Counted from the stretch's first letter, positions 33,482-42,570 are shown. The stretch is 64,000 nt of DNA from Burkholderiales bacterium 8X (GCA_902506565.1 LR732703.1:4554863-4618862); one strand, 5' to 3'. Notes: generated by a model not told the origin, from the letters alone. Numbers and translations: made by a program.

Positions 33482-34297
33482 ATGGCCAAAATCGTGGTGG
33501 TGACCTCCGGCAAGGGCGGCGTCGGCAAGACGACCACCAGCGCAAGCTTCGCCTCCGGGCTGGCGCTCGCAGGCAAGAAGACCGCAGTGATCGACTTCGA
33601 CGTCGGGCTGCGCAACCTGGACCTGATCATGGGCTGCGAGCGCCGCGTGGTGTACGACCTCATCAACGTGATCCAGGGCGAGGCCAACCTGAGCCAGGCG
33701 CTGATCAAGGACAAGCAGTGCGACAACCTCTACGTGCTCGCCGCGTCCCAGACCCGCGACAAGGACGCGCTGACGCAGGAAGGCGTCGAGAAGATCCTGA
33801 AGGACCTCGCCGACCAGGGCTTCGACTACATCGTGTGCGATTCGCCGGCCGGCATCGAGACCGGCGCCCTGATGGCGATGCATTTCGCGGACGAGGCGCT
33901 GATCGTCACCAATCCCGAGGTGTCCTCGGTGCGCGACTCGGACCGCATCCTCGGCATGCTGGGCTCCAAGACCAAGCGTGCCAAGGAAGGCGGCGAGCCG
34001 ATCAAGGAACATCTCCTGATCACCCGCTACAACCCGAACCGGGTCGCGGGCGGACAGATGCTGTCGCTGGACGACATCAAGGACATCCTGCGCATCAAGC
34101 TGATCGGCGTCATTCCCGAATCCGAGAGCGTGCTGCAGGCCTCCAACCAGGGCGTGCCCGCGATCCACGACAAGGAAAGCGATGTCGCGCAGGCCTACAT
34201 GGACGTGGTCGCCCGCTTTTTGGGCGAAGACCGGCCGATCCGCTTCATCGAAGCCGAGAAGCCCAGCTTGTTCAAGCGGCTCTTCGGCACGAGGTAA
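33482..34297 (+). CDS. minD: Septum site-determining ATPase MinD
   Basis: 271 residues from the ATG at 33482 with AAGGA upstream. Deviant Walker A '[13 protein letters not shown]', '[20 protein letters not shown]' and '[20 protein letters not shown]' are invariant MinD features. The C-terminal amphipathic membrane-targeting helix is '[12 protein letters not shown]'. It recruits MinC and oscillates with MinE. The stop is two bases before minE. Confidence 0.97.
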   Translation: MAKIVVVTSGKGGVGKTTTSASFASGLALAGKKTAVIDFDVGLRNLDLIMGCERRVVYDLINVIQGEANLSQALIKDKQCDNLYVLAASQTRDKDALTQEGVEKILKDLADQGFDYIVCDSPAGIETGALMAMHFADEALIVTNPEVSSVRDSDRILGMLGSKTKRAKEGGEPIKEHLLITRYNPNRVAGGQMLSLDDIKDILRIKLIGVIPESESVLQASNQGVPAIHDKESDVAQAYMDVVARFLGEDRPIRFIEAEKPSLFKRLFGTR

Positions 34298-34299
34298 GC

Positions 34300-34578
34300 A
34301 TGTCCTTTCTCACATTCCTGCTCGGCGAGAAGAAGAAGACGGCCAGCGTGGCCAAGGAGCGGCTGCAGATCATCCTGGCGCACGAGCGCGGCAGCCTGGG
34401 CGGCAAGCGCCCGGACTTCCTGCCCGAGCTGCAGCGCGAACTGATCGCGGTGATCTCGAAGTACGTGTCGATCAAGGCGGAAGACATCAAGGTCAACCTC
34501 GAGAAGCAGGACGACCTCGACGTGCTGCAAGTCAAGATCGAATTGCCCGAATCGGGCGCGACGCTCTCGGCGCGCTGA
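34300..34578 (+). CDS. minE: Cell division topological specificity factor MinE
   Basis: 92 residues. The N-terminal '[20 protein letters not shown]' membrane and MinD-binding segment and '[11 protein letters not shown]' contact helix are followed by the topological domain '[19 protein letters not shown]' and '[13 protein letters not shown]'. Stimulates MinD ATPase. Last gene of minCDE. Confidence 0.96.
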   Translation: MSFLTFLLGEKKKTASVAKERLQIILAHERGSLGGKRPDFLPELQRELIAVISKYVSIKAEDIKVNLEKQDDLDVLQVKIELPESGATLSAR

Positions 34579-34735
34579 GCCGCTCGCTAGGCGCTGCCGG
34601 GCGCAGCGCGACCCTGCCTCCGTAGCGCTCGCCCTCGCGCCTGGCGAGACCCCTTCTGCGGGTTTCCATCGCTTTGGCTAACACGCCGTGTGCGCGTATC
34701 GTGGCGCCTCCACCACCCTCCGGAGAAAGCGAACC

Positions 34736-35293
34736 ATGGCCACCCGAAGCAGCAGCAAGACGAGCTCCGACGACAAGAGTTCCAGCACCGCTGGAAAGTC
34801 CCGTTCCACCGCTTCCGACGCCACCGGCGCCGGTCGAGCCGCCGACTCCTTCGCCAGCGCCCAGGAGGCCTTCGTCAAGCCGCTGCGCGGCATGGCCGAG
34901 GGAATGGCGGAGCGCATGCAGAACCTGCCGATGGCCGGCGCTGCCGGTGCCCTGCTGCAGAGCGGCCGCAAGGACCTCGAGGCGCTGATGCAGGCGAACG
35001 AGAAGTCCTACCAGGGCCTGCAGACGCTGGTTCAGCGCCAGACCGAGATGCTCAAGGCGTCGATCCTCGACTGGCAGGGCACGGTCAAGGGCATGACCAC
35101 CGCCGACCCGCGCGAGAACATCGCCAAGCTCGACGCGATGGGCAAGGCGGCCTTCAAGCAGGCCTTGAACGACATCCGCGAACTCTCCGAACTGGCGGCC
35201 AAGTCGCAAGCCGAGGCCTTCGACGTGGTGCGCCAGCGCATCCAGGACAACGTCGACGAGGTCGGCAAGCTGCTCAAGACGCCACGCAAGTAG
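34736..35293 (+). CDS. phaP: Phasin family protein
   Basis: 185 residues from the ATG at 34736 with GGAGAAAG upstream. After a Ser/Thr/Lys-rich tail (1-40), a long helical region contains 'RKDLEALMQANEKSYQGLQT', 'QTEMLKASILDWQGTVKGM' and 'DIRELSELAAKSQAEAFDVV', the phasin pattern. Phasins coat polyhydroxyalkanoate granules. No PHA synthase is nearby. The symbol is given by family only. Confidence 0.85.
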   Translation: MATRSSSKTSSDDKSSSTAGKSRSTASDATGAGRAADSFASAQEAFVKPLRGMAEGMAERMQNLPMAGAAGALLQSGRKDLEALMQANEKSYQGLQTLVQRQTEMLKASILDWQGTVKGMTTADPRENIAKLDAMGKAAFKQALNDIRELSELAAKSQAEAFDVVRQRIQDNVDEVGKLLKTPRK

Positions 35294-35416
35294 CCGGCAG
35301 ACGGCCCTTTGTCGCGCCCGGCCCCGGCGCCTTCGCCCGAGGCGAGAAAAGCGCTTGGCAGCCGGACCGCAAGGCGTATATTGGCCGGATTCGCCACCAA
35401 CGGAACGCCATCCGGT

Positions 35417-35665
35417 ATGCCAACGCCTCCCATCCAAAAAACCGCCACGAAGGCGCAGGCCGAGCAGATCGCGACACGCGAGCGCCTCCGGATCGCGCTG
35501 CCCGCCGCGGTCGACCTGCTCCAGCATCGGCAAGCCGGCTTGATCGACACCGACGACATCGATGCGTACGTGCAGCTGAACTGGCTCGAATGGCATGGCG
35601 GCGGGCTGCGCTTGACGATCACCGGGCGCAACGTGTGCGCCCAGATGTCGACCCCGGCAACCTGA
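35417..35665 (+). CDS. Small hypothetical protein
   Basis: 82 residues from the ATG at 35417 (a longer frame from 35309 lacks coding character at its start). A helical part 'AEQIATRERLRIALPAAVDLL' is followed by 'LIDTDDIDAYVQLNWLEWHG' and strands 'GGLRLTITGRNVC'. No motif known to me. It reads as a genuine compact domain, perhaps alpha/beta, but function is unknown. Confidence 0.55.
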   Translation: MPTPPIQKTATKAQAEQIATRERLRIALPAAVDLLQHRQAGLIDTDDIDAYVQLNWLEWHGGGLRLTITGRNVCAQMSTPAT

Positions 35666-35701
35666 GCTTCGGCTGTTGCGGTCGTTGCGGCTCTTGCCGA
35701 C

Positions 35702-36115
35702 TTACTGGTTGGCGATGATCTGCGCGATCAGGCCGGTGGCGATGGCTGCGAGCACGTAGTCGCCGCCCACGCCGACCCACTGGTAGCCGCGCGGCGGCGC
35801 CTGCAGGCGGTGGCTGCGGTAATCGGTCACGACGTAGTTGCGAGCCCGGTATTCGCGCGGCACGTAGCCGCCGCGGCGCCACTCGGCATGTGGGTTGGGA
35901 TAGGCGCCACGACGGTCGGCGAAGCGGCCGTCCCTGAAGTCGGGCCCGCCGCGGCGCGCGTCGTCCCGATGGTCGAAGCGATGGTCGCGCATCTCGCGAT
36001 GTTCACGACGGTCCGGTCCGTGGTTGTCGAAGCGGCGGTCTTGTGCAAAGGCACTGCCTGCCATGCACATCGCGAGCGCCGCGGCGGCCGCTGCCATGCG
36101 TTGGGTCTTGATCAT
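35702..36115 (-). CDS. RcnB family periplasmic protein
   Basis: 137 residues with a signal peptide to about residue 24 ('...MAGSAFAQ'). A long region rich in Arg, Asp and His (about 25-80) is followed by 'GYVPREYRARNYVVTDYRSH', 'LQAPPRGYQWVGVGGDYVLA' and a final hydrophobic stretch, the RcnB pattern. RcnB in E. coli modulates nickel/cobalt efflux; related proteins are common and mostly uncharacterised. GGAG precedes the start. The His/Asp-rich part could bind metal. Confidence 0.8.
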   Translation of the reverse strand: MIKTQRMAAAAAALAMCMAGSAFAQDRRFDNHGPDRREHREMRDHRFDHRDDARRGGPDFRDGRFADRRGAYPNPHAEWRRGGYVPREYRARNYVVTDYRSHRLQAPPRGYQWVGVGGDYVLAAIATGLIAQIIANQ

Positions 36116-36216
36116 CCTGAACTCCTTTGCGTTGATGAGGAGTCCAGTGTGGAAGGCCGATGTATCGCGCAGCCGCGTGCTCTGTCAGGCCGCGGTGAAG
36201 CAAGGTAAAGCCGTCT

Positions 36217-36777
36217 TCACCCGCTTCGCGCCATGCGTTCGCTCTTCCAGTACACGTCGTCGCCGCCGTCGACCCGGTTGAGCACGCGGGCCAGCACGAA
36301 CAGCAGGTCGCTCAGCCGATTGAGGTAGTGCCGCGGTGCCTCGTTGACGATTTGCGCCTCGCCCAAGGCCACCACCGCCCGTTCGGCACGGCGGGCGACG
36401 GTGCGGCAGACATGCGCTTGCGAAGCCGCCCGCGTACCCGCCGGGAGGATGAATTCGGCGAGCCGCGGCAGCGCCGCATTGTGCTCGGCGAGCGCCTCGT
36501 CGAGCTGCAGCAATGCCTCGGGCTTGAGCAGCGTGTAGCCGGGCATCGACAGCTCGCCGCCGAGGTTGAAAAGCTGATGCTGCACCTCGACCAGCAGCTC
36601 TCGCAGCGCCTCCGGCATCGGCTCGCACAGCAGAAGCCCGATGTGCGAATTGAGCTCGTCCACGTCGCCCATCGCATGCACCCGAAGGCTGTCCTTGGAG
36701 ACCCGCGTGTTGTCGCCGAGGCCGGTGCTGCCGTCGTCGCCGGTGCGGGTTGCGATCTGTGTCAGGCGGTTACCCAT
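36217..36777 (-). CDS. Cob(I)alamin adenosyltransferase, PduO/MMAB type
   Basis: 186 residues from the ATG at 36777. ATP-binding 'TRTGDDGSTGLGDNTRVSKD', then 'GDVDELNSHIGLLLCE', 'RTVARRAERAVVALG' and 'NRLSDLLFVLARVLNR' are the PduO-type signatures. It transfers the adenosyl group of ATP to cob(I)alamin, making coenzyme B12. No B12-dependent enzyme or riboswitch is adjacent. Divergent from the FAD-oxidase gene. Confidence 0.93.
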   Translation of the reverse strand: MGNRLTQIATRTGDDGSTGLGDNTRVSKDSLRVHAMGDVDELNSHIGLLLCEPMPEALRELLVEVQHQLFNLGGELSMPGYTLLKPEALLQLDEALAEHNAALPRLAEFILPAGTRAASQAHVCRTVARRAERAVVALGEAQIVNEAPRHYLNRLSDLLFVLARVLNRVDGGDDVYWKSERMARSG

Positions 36778-36836
36778 GGGGTCCTTGGTGAATGGTTCGG
36801 TTCGTAGAATGTTAGACCCCTCCAGGAGACACAAAG

Positions 36837-38261
36837 ATGAACGCCCCGACCGTCCTCTCCCACCTCACGCCCGAGCTGGCGCTGCGCGAGGTTCCCGATG
36901 CGCTCATCGATGCGTTGAAGAGCCGTTTCGGCGACCGCTGTTCCACGGCGCTCGCGGTGCGCACGCAACACGGGCGCGACGAGTCGTCCTTCGACGCGCC
37001 GCCTCCTTCGGCGGTGGTGTTCGCGGAGAGCACCGAGGACGTGGCCGAGGCCGTGCGGCTTGCCAGCCAGTTCGAGGTGCCGGTGATCCCCTTCGGCGTC
37101 GGTTCCTCGCTCGAAGGCCACCTGCTGGCGGTGCAGGGCGGCATCAGCATCGACGTGAGCCGCATGAACCGGGTGTTGTCGGTCAATGCGGACGACCTCA
37201 CCGTCACCGTGCAGCCTGGCGTGACGCGCAAGCAGCTCAACGAGGAGATCAAGAGCACCGGCCTCTTCTTTCCGATCGATCCGGGCGCCGATGCCTCCAT
37301 CGGCGGCATGACCGCCACTCGCGCCAGCGGAACGAACGCCGTGCGCTACGGCACCATGCGCGAGAACGTGCTGGCCCTCGAGGTCGTCACCTCGAGCGGC
37401 GAAGCCATCCGCACCGGCACCCGCGCCAAGAAGTCCTCGGCCGGCTACGACCTGACCCGACTGATGGTCGGCAGCGAAGGCACGCTCGGCGTCATCACCG
37501 AGATCACGCTGCGCATCTATCCGTTGCCCGAGGCCGTGTCGGCCGCGATCTGTTCCTTCCCGAGCATCGAGGCGGCGGTGCGTACCACCATCGAGATGAT
37601 CCAGCTCGGCGTGCCGATCGCTCGGGTGGAGTTGATCGACGTGAACACGGTCCGCATGGTCAACGCCTACGCCAAGCTGGGCCTGCGCGAGGAGCCGATG
37701 CTGCTCATGGAATTCCACGGCTCGCCGTCGAGCGTCAAGGAGCAGGCCGAGGTGGTGCAGGAACTCGCGGACGGCCATGGCGGCAATGCCTTCGAGTGGG
37801 CGAGCACGCCCGAGGAGCGCACCCGCCTCTGGACCGCACGGCACAACGCGTACTTCGCGGCGATCCAGTCACGCCCGGGCTGCCGCGCGATTTCGACCGA
37901 TACCTGCGTGCCGATTTCGCGGCTCGCGGACTGTCTGCTCGAATCGGTTGCCGAGGCCGACGCGAGCGGCATCCCGTACTTCCTGGTCGGCCATGTCGGC
38001 GACGGCAACTTCCACTTCGGCTACCTGATCGATCCGAACGATGCGGACGAGCGCGCACGCGCCGAGCGGCTCAACGTGGCGCTGGTGAGCCGGGCCATTT
38101 CACTGGAAGGCACCTGTACCGGCGAGCACGGCGTCGGTCTGCACAAGATGGACTTCCTGGTGACCGAAGCCGGCGCCGGCGCGATCGACATGATGCGCAC
38201 GATCAAGCGGGCGCTCGATCCGAAGAACATCATGAACCCGGGAAAGATCTTCACGGTCTAG
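36837..38261 (+). CDS. FAD-linked oxidase (D-lactate dehydrogenase/glycolate oxidase type)
   Basis: 474 residues. A PCMH-type FAD-binding domain (about 50-230) has 'VIPFGVGSSLEGHLLAVQGG', 'IDPGADASIGGMTATRASGT' and 'MVGSEGTLGVITEITL'. The FAD-oxidase C-terminal domain has 'FLVGHVGDGNFHFGYLID' and 'GTCTGEHGVGLHKMDFL' with the His residues typical of D-2-hydroxyacid dehydrogenases. Probably oxidises D-lactate, glycolate or another 2-hydroxy acid and reduces cytochrome c or quinone. Alone in its transcription unit. Confidence 0.88.
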   Translation: MNAPTVLSHLTPELALREVPDALIDALKSRFGDRCSTALAVRTQHGRDESSFDAPPPSAVVFAESTEDVAEAVRLASQFEVPVIPFGVGSSLEGHLLAVQGGISIDVSRMNRVLSVNADDLTVTVQPGVTRKQLNEEIKSTGLFFPIDPGADASIGGMTATRASGTNAVRYGTMRENVLALEVVTSSGEAIRTGTRAKKSSAGYDLTRLMVGSEGTLGVITEITLRIYPLPEAVSAAICSFPSIEAAVRTTIEMIQLGVPIARVELIDVNTVRMVNAYAKLGLREEPMLLMEFHGSPSSVKEQAEVVQELADGHGGNAFEWASTPEERTRLWTARHNAYFAAIQSRPGCRAISTDTCVPISRLADCLLESVAEADASGIPYFLVGHVGDGNFHFGYLIDPNDADERARAERLNVALVSRAISLEGTCTGEHGVGLHKMDFLVTEAGAGAIDMMRTIKRALDPKNIMNPGKIFTV

Positions 38262-38377
38262 CCGCGGCGACCGCGCCGTCGGCAGCGACCGCGCCGACGG
38301 TTCCGAGCGCCGCGCCTCGAAGCCGCTGCTGCGGTCGGGCGCCGCGTAGGGCAGCGCCGTCCCCCAGTCGACAGGCG

Positions 38378-39298
38378 TTATTTCTTCTGGTTGCGACGCG
38401 GCTGCGTCGATGCCGGCACCGGCTGCGGCGCCGACGTCTGCGAGGGCGGCGCAGCGCCGTCGACCGAAAGCCTGCCGCCGCCGCCGAGCCCCTGCCCCTG
38501 CACGGTCTGCGCCTTGTAGTTGCGCAGCGAGACGACCATCTGGTTGAAGGCGTCCATGAAGGCGGCGCTGATCACCTTGCCCTGCGCCGTATTCGTGTAG
38601 CCGCCGAGCGCACCACCGCCGGAGCCGCCGAACACCGTTCCGAAGGCGCCGAAATCGGTCTTGGAGGCGCTGCCCTCGGATGCCGCCACCTGGACCCCCG
38701 AGCGGTTGTCGATCAAGGTGAGGAGCGCGCTGGCTTCCTTGGTCTGCAGGTTGCCGCCGACCGCGCTGATCACGCCGCCGTAGCGCCCGCCGACCAGCCC
38801 GCCCAGACCGCCGCCGATACCGCCCGCGTTCTGGTTGCTGAAGACGATTTCGGGCGAAAGGCCGTAGTCCGAGGCGACCATCTGACCGGCGCCGAAATTG
38901 CTGCCCTGGCGCATCTCGCCCGACTGCATCAGCTGGCGTTCGCGCGACATCGCGTTCATGCCGGCCGCACCGCGCTCGACCACGACGAAGCAGTTCGATT
39001 GCTGCACCAGGAGGCGCAGCAGGTTGGCCGTCGGCGGCAGACGGTATTCGTTGCGAAGAATGGTGTACCAGCCGGCCGACTGGTTCTCGATGAGCGACAC
39101 GGTGCCGAGCGGCGCCGCGCAGCGTTCGAGGCTGCTGCTGGTGTTGGCGGAAGCCGTTCCGGCGGCGCTGCCGGTGGCGACCGTCTTGGCGGATTGGCTG
39201 CCCATCTGCATGTCGGTGGTCTGGCAGCCGGCCAGCAAGGCCGCGCCGAGGGCGATCGATGCGAGCGCAGGGCTCGTGGAACGGCGGATGGTCGGCAT
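38378..39298 (-). CDS. CsgG/HfaB-like outer-membrane lipoprotein
   Basis: 306 residues from the ATG at 39298. A lipoprotein signal with lipobox 'ALLAGC' places the lipidated Cys at about residue 25. The body, with 'RLLVQQSNCFVVVERGAAGM', 'MVASDYGLSPEIVFSNQN', a Gly-rich turn and 'KEASALLTLIDNRSGVQVAA', matches the CsgG fold that forms curli or holdfast secretion pores. A Gly-rich insertion near 155-175 and a Pro/Gln/Ser-rich tail are variable. No csgA/csgB-like substrate is nearby, so the partner is unknown. Confidence 0.75.
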   Translation of the reverse strand: MPTIRRSTSPALASIALGAALLAGCQTTDMQMGSQSAKTVATGSAAGTASANTSSSLERCAAPLGTVSLIENQSAGWYTILRNEYRLPPTANLLRLLVQQSNCFVVVERGAAGMNAMSRERQLMQSGEMRQGSNFGAGQMVASDYGLSPEIVFSNQNAGGIGGGLGGLVGGRYGGVISAVGGNLQTKEASALLTLIDNRSGVQVAASEGSASKTDFGAFGTVFGGSGGGALGGYTNTAQGKVISAAFMDAFNQMVVSLRNYKAQTVQGQGLGGGGRLSVDGAAPPSQTSAPQPVPASTQPRRNQKK

Positions 39299-39411
39299 GA
39301 TGGCCCCTTTTCGATGCGGCTTGGAAGGCTGGATAGAACAGCCTTCGAGCTTAGGCGCCGTGTCTTGCGGCGCCAATCGAACGGAAGCAGGAGCCGGCCT
39401 GCCGCCCCGGC

Positions 39412-40365
39412 CTATGCCGTTTGTCGGATCCGGTCGATCAGGCCGTTGAGCGCCTCCAGCGAGCCGAAATGGATGGCGAGTTCGCCGCTCTCGGTCAACT
39501 TGCCGCCCTTCTTGCTTCGCTTCTTGACGCGAACCTCGACCCGGGCAGCCAGCAGATCGGCGAGTTCTTCCTCGACCCGCTGCAGGTCGCGCGACTTCGA
39601 CTCGGCGGCGGTGCGCTTCGGCGGCACCAGGCTGAATTCGGCGGCCAGCTTCTTGACCAGCGCCTCGGCCTCGCGCACCGACATCTTCTTGGCTGCGATC
39701 TGGTTCGCGGCCGTGATCTGGGTGCCCTTGTCGAGCGACAGCAGCGCCCGGGCGTGACCCATGTCGATGTCGCCCGCCATCAGCATCTGCTGCGCCGGCT
39801 CGGCCAGGTTGAGAAGCCGGAGCAAGTTGCTCGCAGCGCTGCGCGACCGGCCGACCGCTTGAGCCGCGCTTTCGTGAGTTAGCCCAAACTCTCCGACCAG
39901 GCGTTGCAGGCCTTGAGCTTCTTCAAGAGGGTTCAGGTCTTCGCGCTGGATGTTCTCGATCAGCGACATGGCGGCCGCCGCTTCGTTCGGCACGTCGCGG
40001 ACGAGAACCGGAACCGTATCCAGGCCGGCCAGCTTGGCGGCGCGGAACCGCCGTTCGCCCGCGATGATCTCGAACTCGGCGTTCTTCTGATCCGCCAGAT
40101 CCGCGTCCAGCCGCCGCACCAGGATCGGCTGCATGATGCCCTGGGCCTTGATGCTCTCGGCCAACTCGTAGAGCGCGCCTTCGTCCATCCGGGTGCGCGG
40201 CTGGTAGACGCCGGGCACCATCTGGTCGAGGCGCAGCGAGGTGGGATTCGGTATCGGCAAGGGCTCGGCGCCGGCGACGGCGTCCGGCCCGCTATAGGTC
40301 GGGCCCAGCAGGGCTTCGAGTCCGCGGCCGAGGCCCTTGGGTTTCTTGGTTGCCATGACGGTCAT
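39412..40365 (-). CDS. parB: Chromosome partitioning protein ParB
   Basis: 317 residues from the ATG at 40365, chosen because it overlaps the preceding gene's stop (ATGA) and follows GGAAAAAG; an ATG three codons later is possible. The CTP-binding region has 'GVYQPRTRMDEGALYELAES' and 'EIIAGERRFRAAKLAGLD'; 'SLIENIQREDLNPLEEAQ' and an HTH 'LTHESAAQAVGRSRSAASNL' follow, with a C-terminal dimerisation domain. ParB loads on parS, two copies of which lie in mnmG and rsmG upstream. Last gene of the operon. Confidence 0.95.
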   Translation of the reverse strand: MTVMATKKPKGLGRGLEALLGPTYSGPDAVAGAEPLPIPNPTSLRLDQMVPGVYQPRTRMDEGALYELAESIKAQGIMQPILVRRLDADLADQKNAEFEIIAGERRFRAAKLAGLDTVPVLVRDVPNEAAAAMSLIENIQREDLNPLEEAQGLQRLVGEFGLTHESAAQAVGRSRSAASNLLRLLNLAEPAQQMLMAGDIDMGHARALLSLDKGTQITAANQIAAKKMSVREAEALVKKLAAEFSLVPPKRTAAESKSRDLQRVEEELADLLAARVEVRVKKRSKKGGKLTESGELAIHFGSLEALNGLIDRIRQTA

Positions 40366-40925
40366 TCTTTTTCCATTAATTCGTTCAGGTGGGCACGGCC
40401 CTCGGGCCAGTCTCCGAGGCCGGAGTCGGCGTTGAGATGACCGCGGGCGCCGGCGTCGACGAAGCGCGAGCCCCATGAGGCTGCCATCCCCCGCGATCGG
40501 TCCTGGGCGCAGTAGGGATCGTTGCTCGCCGCGACCAGCAGGCTCTGGAAAGGCAGCGGCCGGCGCTCGATCGGTGCCCAACCGGGAATCATCTGGCGCA
40601 GGTCGTCGCGTTCCAGGTCGCCCGGCGCCACCAGCAGGGCCGCTGCGACCCGTGAGGTATGGGCCGAATGAGCAGACCAGGCCGCCACCAGCAGGCAGCC
40701 AAGGCTGTGCGCGACCAGCACCACACGACCGGGCGCAGCCAGGATTTCTTCTTCGACCCGGGCGCACCAATCGCCGCGGAGCGGACGAACCCAATCGTGC
40801 TGCTCGACGCGCCGATCGCCGTGGATGGCCTCCCAACGGCTTTGCCAATGCCCGGGCTCGCTGCCCTGCCAGCCGGGTAGTTGAAGGATGGTGGTCAGCT
40901 GCCCCACGTGGCGCGTCTCATTCAT
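40362..40925 (-). CDS. RBBP9/YdeN-type serine hydrolase
   Basis: 187 residues, small alpha/beta hydrolase. The opening 'ILQLPGWQGSEPGHWQSRWE' and nucleophile elbow 'LVAHSLGCLLVAAW' are typical of the RBBP9/YdeN family; Asp lies in 'SNDPYCAQD' and His in 'GARGHLNADSGLGDWPEG'. It is inserted between parA and parB, overlapping each by four bases, so it is made with the partition proteins. Whether it takes part in segregation is unknown. The arrangement recurs in Comamonadaceae, from memory. Confidence 0.88.
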   Translation of the reverse strand: MNETRHVGQLTTILQLPGWQGSEPGHWQSRWEAIHGDRRVEQHDWVRPLRGDWCARVEEEILAAPGRVVLVAHSLGCLLVAAWSAHSAHTSRVAAALLVAPGDLERDDLRQMIPGWAPIERRPLPFQSLLVAASNDPYCAQDRSRGMAASWGSRFVDAGARGHLNADSGLGDWPEGRAHLNELMEKE

Positions 40926-41956
40926 TCGCCGTCGGGGCTTTGCAGCGTGAAGATCGGCGTGGCCGGCGGCGAGCTGGCGGGGGCTTTCGGCTGTGATTCC
41001 ACCGACGGGGCCAGGCGCTGCGTGGCGGCACTGCGTGACTGCCCTGCCGGGCCGCGGGCGGGCGAAATCGCCGCAGGCGCACCTGAAGCCGGTGCCGGTG
41101 CCGGTGCCGGTGCCGGTGCCGGTGCCGGTGCTCGCACCGGTGGCGATGCAGGTGCCGCGGTCGAAGCCGACAAGCTTGCAAACGCGCTGGCTGGCGGGAG
41201 CTTGCGCACCAGTTCCTCCGCGAAGGCCACGAAAGCCTGACTACCCTTGGCCGCCGGGTCGAAGACCACGCCCGGCAAACCGTAGCTCGGCGCTTCGGCG
41301 AGCCTCACGTTGCGAGGAATCAGCGTGTCGAAGACCTTGTCGCCGAAATGGCTTTTGAGTTGGTCGCTTACCTGCTGCTGGAGCGTGATGCGCGGATCGA
41401 ACATGATCCGCAGCAGACCGATGATCTGCAGGTTCTTGTTCAGGTTGGCATGAACCTGCTTGATCGTGTTCACCAGGTCGGTCAGCCCCTCGAGCGCGAA
41501 GTATTCGCACTGCATCGGCACGATCACCCCGTGAGCGGCGCACAGCCCGTTGAGCGTCAGCAAGCTCAAGCTCGGCGGGCAGTCGATCAGGATGAAGTCG
41601 TAGTCGGCACCGGCAACCGCCAGAGCCGTCCTCAGGCGCTTTTCACGGCGGTCCAGCGCCACCATTTCGACCTCGGCGCCAGCAAGTTCACGGTTCGCTC
41701 CGAGCACGTCGTAGCCGCACTTTTCTGCCCGGACCGAGGCCTCGGCAACCGATGCCGACTCGAGCAGCACGTCGTAGACGGTGGTTTCGAGTTGCCGCTT
41801 GTCGATGCCCGAACCCATGGTGGCGTTGCCCTGCGGGTCCAGGTCGATCATCAACACGCGCTGTCCGACCTTGGCCAACCCTGCCGCCAGATTGACGGTG
41901 GTGGTCGTCTTGCCGACGCCGCCCTTTTGGTTGGCGATACAGAAGATCTTGGCCAT
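40922..41956 (-). CDS. parA: Chromosome partitioning ATPase ParA with long Pro/Ala tail
   Basis: 344 residues. Deviant Walker A '[20 protein letters not shown]', 'MIDLDPQGNATMGSGID' and 'ILIDCPPSLSLLTLNGLCAA' identify chromosomal ParA (Soj). The normal protein ends near 'EELVRKLPP' at about residue 255; here about 89 extra residues follow, Pro/Ala/Ser-rich, including an alternating Pro-Ala run coded by a GGTGCC microsatellite. The start directly follows the LysE-family gene (one-base overlap). Confidence 0.94.
   Translation of the reverse strand: MAKIFCIANQKGGVGKTTTTVNLAAGLAKVGQRVLMIDLDPQGNATMGSGIDKRQLETTVYDVLLESASVAEASVRAEKCGYDVLGANRELAGAEVEMVALDRREKRLRTALAVAGADYDFILIDCPPSLSLLTLNGLCAAHGVIVPMQCEYFALEGLTDLVNTIKQVHANLNKNLQIIGLLRIMFDPRITLQQQVSDQLKSHFGDKVFDTLIPRNVRLAEAPSYGLPGVVFDPAAKGSQAFVAFAEELVRKLPPASAFASLSASTAAPASPPVRAPAPAPAPAPAPAPASGAPAAISPARGPAGQSRSAATQRLAPSVESQPKAPASSPPATPIFTLQSPDGE
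41091..41130. repeat. GGTGCC hexanucleotide microsatellite in parA
   Basis: Forty bases of uninterrupted 6-bp repeat (about 6.7 units), coding alternating Pro-Ala in the ParA tail on the minus strand. A 6-bp unit keeps frame, so length changes would vary the tail by two residues at a time. Confidence 0.9.
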
Positions 41957-42570
41957 CAGCGGGAGACGGCGAGCTTGACGCCGAAGCCGATCAGAAAGAT
42001 GCCGGCCAGCTTCTCGAGCGTGGATCGAACCCGCGGATTGGCGCGCATCCGCTCGGCCAGGAAGTAGGTCAAGAGCGTGGCGAGCAAACCATAGGCGAAG
42101 GTGAGCGCTGCAATCGTCGCCGCCATGAAGGCGAAGGTGGCGAAGCCTTGATGACGCGCCGGATCGACAAAGAGCGGAAAGAACGCCATGTAGAAAACAA
42201 TGGCTTTTGGGTTCAGCAGGGTGATGAGCAGCGCTTGCCGAAAGTATTGCCGCGGACGAATGTTCAGGATCGGCGCGGCACCGGGCTTGGCGGTGAGCAT
42301 TTTGAACCCAAGCCAAGCCAGGTAGCCGGCACCGAGCCATTGCACGGCCGCAAATGCAGCGGGATAGGCCGCCAGCAACGCTGCCACGCCGGCAACCGCA
42401 GCCCACATGAGCACCTGATCGCCTGCGATCACGCCCAACGTGGCCGCCAAGCCACCGCGGATGCCGCCTTTGCCAGTCGACGTGATCAGCGCCAGGTTTC
42501 CCGGCCCGGGAATCGCCAGGAAGATGATGATGGCAGCGACGAACGCGCCGTAGTCAGCAATGCCGAACAT
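41956..42570 (-). CDS. LysE/RhtB family exporter
   Basis: 204 residues with six membrane helices. The N-terminal 'IIIFLAIPGPGNLALITSTG' and 'GGIRGGLAATLGVIAGDQVL', and the later 'ALLITLLNPKAIVFYMAFFP', are LysE/RhtB hallmarks. Exports amino acids or related small molecules. It sits in the mnmG-rsmG-parAB operon, sharing one base with parA, an unexpected place for a transporter. Confidence 0.9.
   Translation of the reverse strand: MFGIADYGAFVAAIIIFLAIPGPGNLALITSTGKGGIRGGLAATLGVIAGDQVLMWAAVAGVAALLAAYPAAFAAVQWLGAGYLAWLGFKMLTAKPGAAPILNIRPRQYFRQALLITLLNPKAIVFYMAFFPLFVDPARHQGFATFAFMAATIAALTFAYGLLATLLTYFLAERMRANPRVRSTLEKLAGIFLIGFGVKLAVSR

Noticed and set aside
34579-34735. Possible terminator between minE and the phasin gene (ACCC...GGGT followed by T residues)
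   Set aside because: Stem of only four pairs and a short T run; too weak to list.
36778-36836. Promoter for the FAD-oxidase gene (TTGGTG ... TAGAAT)
   Set aside because: Spacer of only about 14 bases, outside the workable range for sigma-70.
36217-36836. Cobalamin riboswitch near the adenosyltransferase gene
   Set aside because: The 59-base divergent gap is too short for a B12 riboswitch and no B12-box is visible.
38262-38377. Direct repeat GCGACCGCGCCG between the FAD-oxidase and CsgG-like genes
   Set aside because: Two 12-base copies in very GC-rich DNA; could be chance and explains nothing further.
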